DNA of 64,000 nucleotides from Gymnopilus junonius. Its lineage: Eukaryota > Basidiomycota > Agaricomycetes > Agaricales > Galerinaceae. A program made the translations under genes and the position numbers. The DNA is taken from contig JADNYJ010000047.1 of NCBI GenBank assembly GCA_015501075.1, forward strand, positions 185,395 to 249,394, read 5' to 3'. Under the pieces are notes generated by a model. That model had not been told where the DNA came from. It searched no databases and worked only from the letters and a program-made list of their open reading frames with translations. This document shows positions 59,057 to 64,000 of this stretch, piece after piece; the stretch's first letter is position 1; every line of letters starts with the position of its first letter.

Positions 59057-59274
59057 TGTTGGGATAATCAGGTGATCAGCCAACACGCGACGTGCTTAAC
59101 AGCGCTTATTTATTCCTTCACATATTAATATTCTTACTCATCCACCGTAGTACTTTCTAGCATTTAGAAATTAGTGGAATTGTCTAGTAAATAGGTACAT
59201 AGGTATATAGACTGTCCAGAGGACAGTTGAGTATTTTTACAATCTCATATCAATTTATTATGCTGTGCTCAATA
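59057..59274 (+). repeat. 5' LTR of Copia element 2
   Basis: Begins TGTTGGGATAATCAGG and ends near CTCAATA just before the primer-site-like GGTTATGGGCCC. Boundaries are inferred from the TGTTGGG start and the PBS, since the 3' LTR is not in the window. It shares only the terminal TGTTGGG with element 1. Confidence 0.7.
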
Positions 59275-59373
59275 GGTTATGGGCCCTGGCCATAACTAAT
59301 TAAACAAAGAAACAACTTGACTTACTCCGCTAGGCAGCCCCACTCACTCTCATCCTATTTTTAACTCATCAAC

Positions 59374-62300
59374 ATGCCGGAAGAAGCTTCATATACATCG
59401 GGCTCTTACCAAATGGAATTGCTGAAGGCTGACAATTGGTTACTGTGGAAGCAACGTATGCTTGTGGTATTACATGACCTTGGATTGGAGAAATATGTTT
59501 TAGAAGATGCTCCAAAATCAGCTGACGGAACAAGCACCTCGGATCAGGTGTCTATACAGGAAAGATGGAATTTAGGGGACTCGAAGGCCAGGACGCAGAT
59601 AGAATTGGCATTAGGTGACTCAGAAATGATTCACATCAGTAGTGCCATGACAGCGCGTGACATGTGGAAACAACTCACTATGGTTAAGGAATCAAAGGGC
59701 CATTTAGGCATACTTGCCACTTGAAGAGCACTTTACCGTGCCACTGCCGAAGAAGGATTTAATATGGTGGATCATGTATCTAATCTACGGAAGCTACAGG
59801 AGAAACTACATACTATGGGTAACCTCGTTTCGGATGAAGATTTCATCATGATCTTGATCACATCACTTCCGGAATCTTGGGATAATTATACCTCATCTTA
59901 TCTCAGATCAAGTGGCAACAAACTGGAGTTGAAATCACATGAGCTAGTCACAATATTATTAGAAGAGGATCAGTGATGTAAAGGCCGGACCATGGACATG
60001 GCTACTACCCTACAAGCAAAGGAGAAGGGAAAATGGAAGCCAAGCACTAAACTGGACAATTCAGACAAGGAGTGCTATAATTGTCACAAGAAAGGTCACC
60101 TCTTGAAGGACTGTTGGGCCAAAGGAGGAGGATGCAAGGGTCAAGGACCCAAAGGAAGGTGAGGACTGAACCAGAACAAGGCAAACCAGGTACAAGAAGT
60201 CAATCAAACCTTAAATGAAAGGGCATACATGGCACACACACCCAGAAATTTCTCTTCAGAAATTGGCAAATATGATTGGCTAAAGGATTCCGGCACTACC
60301 TCACCAATTTGCAATATCTGTAATGCATTTATTGAATTCCATCCCAGATATGAAGAAATAACTGGCTTCGGAGGAGCCAAAACCATCGCAAAAGGCCGAG
60401 GAACCATGGCAGTCAACTTTGATGTTGATGGAACTATTTTTACACACAAACTTTCGGACACGCTATATGTCCCCGAGGCTGAGAACTGTCTATTTTCAGA
60501 TGGGAAATTTTTGTGAGCAGGAGGAACAATTCTCGAGCAAGAAAATGGGTGTATATTGAAGGACAAAAATGGAATTGTCATTGGGAAAGGAACACTAGTT
60601 GGGAACCTCTTCAAACTCCATGCCCGAGCAGTCATACTGGACCAAGAATGCACTAATATTGCAACCACACCAAAAATATCTTGGGATCAATGGCATCGGA
60701 GATTCGGACACATCTCGATCAAAGCACTGCAATGTCTTAATTTGGACAATCTGGTGGAAGGCCTATTAATAGATGAATCCAGTATCCCTTCACACACATG
60801 TGAGGCTTGCATACAGGCAAAGCAAGCACATAGGGCACACCCAAAGGAAGCAGAACATCATGCAGAATTACCAGGAGAAAGAGTTATGTCTGATGTATGG
60901 GGACCTGCACCCATTGAATCAATTGGACATCAAAGATACTATGTTTCTTTCATTGATGATTGCACCCGGCATGGACATGTTCTATTTTTATGGAACAAGG
61001 GAGAAGCCGAGGCTAAAGTGGAAGGACATGTGGAGTGGATCGAGCGGCAAACTGGGTGGCATGTGAAATGGATCCGGATGGATAATGGAAAGGAATTAAT
61101 CAATCAGAAGTTAAAGGACTGGGCACTTCACAAAGGGATAACAATTGAAGCAACAGCACCTTATTCACCATCGCAAAATGGAGTTGCAGAAAGATTTAAT
61201 TGAACTCTATTGGAACTAGCAAGGGCAATGATGATTGAAAAAGGAATGCCAGCATTTTTATGGGATGAAGCCATTGCACATGCAAATTATCTATGGAATC
61301 AGGCACCTACCTGCACATTGGAGGACAAAACCCCTTATGAAGCCTTCAAAGGAAAGAAGCTGGACATTTCCCACTTACAAGAATGGGGCAGTGATGTATG
61401 GATCTTGGATGAATCCCAAAATAGAACAAAGTTACAACCAAAATCAAGGAAGATGAAGCTAATGGGATTTGACGATGGATCAAAAGCAGTCCGTTACTAT
61501 GATGCATGCACCTGGACAGTCAAGGTCTCATGGAATTTTACCTTTAATGAAAATGAGGAGCCGAAGGAATGGCAAGGTCCAACCAAATTACTGGGTTTGT
61601 GAGCTGAGGGGAAGATTTTGGACAATTCACCTCAGCAAACCCCTTCGGAAAATAATCAGAAACAGGAAAATCGACCTGTTACACCTGATGGACAGCAAAC
61701 AATACCTCAAAACCAAAGGAATTTATGTGATAGGACCAAACAAATTGATTACAAACTCCTTGCAAATCCCAGCTCTCGCATTCCTGCACCATGATTTATT
61801 GAACCGGAGATCTCCAGACCTACAGAATCATCAAAAGCTAAATCAACGGCTAAGGAATGAGCCAATGTAGCCATCAGCCAATCATTTGATGAACTATTTA
61901 TGAAGGGAGAATTATCATTGATGGCTTCTGAACCAGATTTACCAAAGAACCCTGAAGAAGTGCTTGCAGGAAAAGAAGCAGCTGATTGGAAGGCTGCTAC
62001 GGATGAAGAATATAGAACTTTGCAGCAGATGGGAACATAGCAAATTGCTGAATTACCTCCAGACTGCAAAGCAATAGGTTGCCGATGGGTATTTACCAAG
62101 AAGCATGATGAAAATGGCAAATTAATTAAATTCAAGGCACAATTGGTTGCTCAGGGATTTTCCCAGAAGCCCAGAACAGACTTCAGCAATGATGGGACCT
62201 TTGCACCAGTCATGCACTTTGAGACTTTGTGCACAATCCTCGCATTTGCTGCTGTACACAATTTAAAATTACGGCAATTTGATGTCAAGGGCACCTATCT

Positions 62301-63352
62301 ACATGGGAACCTAAAGGAGGAGATATTTATGGCACAACCAGAAGGCTATTCAGACAGAACGGATCGCATCTGCAAATTAATCAAATCCCTTTATGGATTG
62401 AAGCAAGCTGGAAATGTGTGGAACCATGAACTCGACTCTGTACTCACAAAATTAGGATTCTCGCAGCTAAAAACAGACTACTGCTGCTATATTAGGTGAA
62501 ACGGAGAAGAATTCATGATTCCATTAATATGGGTCGATGATTTCATCACTATCTGAACAATGGATGAAGAAAATGATGGGACAGAAAAGGATCTACAAGC
62601 ACATTTTGACATCAAGTCACTCGGACAGCCGTCATTATTATTGGGAATCAAAATACATCAAGGGGACCACATTATTATCCTCTCGCAAACACATTTTATC
62701 GACATCCTACTCAAGAAATTTAAATTACAGGATGCCAACCCCGTAACGACACCCCTCGATCCCCATGTTAAACTTGATGACAACACCAAATATGGAAATG
62801 TTGACAAGGAGGATGAAGAAACTTTGATCTCTCATGGATATGCGGCGCTTATTGGATCATTAATGTACTTGGTGCACAGAACATGACCAGATATTGCTTA
62901 CTCAACTCATAAACTTGCACAATACCACATCAGATCCAAAACCGAAACACTGGGCAGCCGTAAAACAAATATTTTGTTACCTCAAAGGTACCCAGAACCA
63001 TGCTCTCACATTCAGAGGAGAAGAAGATCATTTATTAAATGATCAATTACACATCTATTGTGATGCTGATTGGGCTGCCGACCTGGACAGAAAATCAATC
63101 AGCAGTTATGTAATTACTATGGCAGGGGGAGCCATTGCCTGGAGCTCAAAAAAGCAAAATACTGTTGCTCTTTCAACAGCTGAGGCAGAATATGTCTCCA
63201 CCACTCATATTGCCAAACAAGTAATTTGGCATAGATCTTTATTTTCGGAGCTCGATTTACCAATCCTGATGACCTCCACTATTTTTTCGGACAATCAGGT
63301 GGCTATCTCAATTTCTCACCACCCAGAATTCCATGCGAGAACAAAGCATATC
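59374..63352 (+). pseudogene. Copia element 2 gag-pol polyprotein with many TGA stops
   Basis: Starts MPEEASYTSGSYQMELLKAD. One frame carries gag, the zinc knuckle CYNCHKKGHLLKDC, the protease (DWLKDSGTTSPI, catalytic Asp kept), integrase (HRRFGHISIKAL, SDVWGPAPIES, MDNGKELI, NGVAERFN), and RT (GCRWVFTKKHDENGKLIKFK, FDVKGTYLHGN, YGLKQAGNVW, IWVDDF). It crosses 12 stop codons, 11 TGA and one TAG. Two stops replace invariant Arg (NGVAERFN*TLLE and RT*PDIAY). A single frame change lies near 62930, after which RNase H reads YCDADWAADLDRKSISSYVI and STAEAEYVSTT until the coding sequence is cut at 63352. Not functional. Confidence 0.9.
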
Positions 63353-63809
63353 TGTTATGATCTCTTTTCTTTATCTTATCGCGCGCCCTTCTTTTCCTTT
63401 TCCTTATCATTTTGTCGAACAATTACTATTTATAGTTTCTTCATGATCATCTTCGCTCGCGAAATGATCATTCTCTTTCTTACTTGTATGAGGACAATCT
63501 TTTCCTTTCTGATCATCATCCCTTCTGCAGTACTCTATGATGATCATCCCCTTCCGATTCCCCTTGTTTCGTTATCGTTTCATTATATTATTATCAACCA
63601 CAAATACTATATAAACAGTAGCTAGACTACGATGTACATTAGCTTGTTCTTGAGAAATACACATCTCTTGTAACATTCGAGACGAACTTGAACCACTAGG
63701 CATTCTTCTGTCGAAGACAATACCTAGCGGACTTCATCGAACGAACTCTACGACTACTACGCCAGACCTTATCTTATCTGACTAAGGTTCTGTCATCAAC
63801 GTCGTAACA
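63353..63809 (+). repeat. 5' LTR of the nested element
   Basis: Delimited by TGTTATGATC at the left, where it interrupts the Copia frame, and GTAACA at the right. The partner LTR is beyond the window, so the right boundary is inferred from the TG...CA rule. Confidence 0.6.
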
Positions 63810-64000
63810 AAAGAACAAGCTACCACCTCATCCAACGCTTCTGCCTAGCAAGCGTTATCCGCCGACATTACGGCTCGAAGAAGAGGACGATTCGCCGCTA
63901 GTTTTAGTGACGAAGAATTCTCTGACCCGAACACCGACTGAACCTCTGATGCAGGCGCGTCCGACGAATTTGAAACACCACCAGAAGGAGAAGAACCTCC
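63353..64000 (+). mobile_element. LTR retrotransposon nested in Copia element 2 (5' LTR and start of interior)
   Basis: At 63353 the Copia RNase H frame gives way to TGTTATGATCTCTTTTC. The LTR ends ...CGTCGTAACA at 63809, giving TGTTA/TAACA inverted termini and a length of 457 bp. A TATATAAACAG motif near 63610 could be its promoter. The following 190 bp (GAAGAAGAGGACGATT...) look like a leader and early gag, but no protein motif is visible before the window ends. A Ty3/gypsy type is likely from LTR form only. Confidence 0.65.

Larger units (their letters stand above)
59057..64000 (+). mobile_element. Copia-type LTR retrotransposon (element 2), interrupted by another LTR element
   Basis: A 5' LTR (59057-59274) is followed by GGTTATGGGCCCTGGCC (same primer-site region as element 1) and a full Copia reading order up to RNase H. 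At 63353 the coding region stops in mid-motif (FHARTKH) because another LTR begins there. The remaining RNase H end and 3' LTR must lie beyond the window, after the nested element. It inserted into the 5' part of the Tnp2-like transposase. Confidence 0.85.

Noticed and set aside
59374..62886. TGA read-through or a reassigned code, given many in-frame TGAs
   Set aside because: Host genes in the window (HPC2-like, COQ8-like) end in TGA, and the stops sit at Arg/Trp positions, so mutation explains them.

Overview
The window looks like nuclear DNA of a mushroom-forming basidiomycete (Agaricomycetes; species not determined). Evidence: genes packed on both strands with many GT-AG introns of about 45-75 bp, a DUF6534 membrane-protein pair, a CFEM/GPI protein, a degenerate P-loop ATPase of a kind repeated in mushroom genomes, and a right-hand third of nested Copia, hAT, Tnp2-like and LTR elements. 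Products were assigned by reading translated motifs; no database search was run.

Layout. 1-16 kb: the 3' part of a GH38 alpha-mannosidase (+), a decayed P-loop ATPase (+), an HPC2/ubinuclein HIRA-complex subunit (-), a proline iminopeptidase-like hydrolase (-), the exosome nuclease DIS3/Rrp44 (+) and a CFEM GPI protein (+). 16-22 kb: two divergent DUF6534 membrane proteins with a 1.6 kb near-perfect palindromic element between them, flanked by an 8-bp target duplication. 22-30 kb: MsrA (+), two tandem paralogous secreted repeat proteins with dibasic (Kex2-like) spacing (-), and a small secreted GPI-type protein (+). 30-34 kb: gene-poor, with one TA-flanked inverted-repeat element and a small hypothetical gene. 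34-45.5 kb: a dense housekeeping block: mitochondrial RRM protein (-), a conserved hypothetical (-), COQ8-like ABC1 kinase (+), OPI3-type phospholipid methyltransferase (-), UBE2S-type ubiquitin E2 (-) and an SDR oxidoreductase (+). 45.7-64 kb: truncated GMC oxidoreductase copies and a transposon nest.

The nest reads as layers. A Tnp2-like DNA element (transposase on -, convergent accessory gene on +) was hit by a 1.09 kb hAT element (8-bp TSD), by a complete Copia element (214-bp LTRs, 5-bp TSD GACAA), and, in the 5' part of its transposase, by a second Copia. That second Copia was then interrupted in RNase H by another LTR element that runs off the window. Decay is dominated by CpG transitions: all five LTR differences in the first Copia are CpG to TpG/CpA, and the second Copia keeps one frame for 3.5 kb with 12 stops, 11 of them TGA.

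The most novel-looking content is the tandem pair of signal-peptide proteins made almost entirely of Arg-Arg-His-Gly repeats (23.6-27.1 kb), and the palindromic element. Three otherwise intact conserved genes (RRM, COQ8-like, UBE2S) each show a one-base frame break at a C/G homopolymer, which most likely reflects sequence errors rather than gene death.
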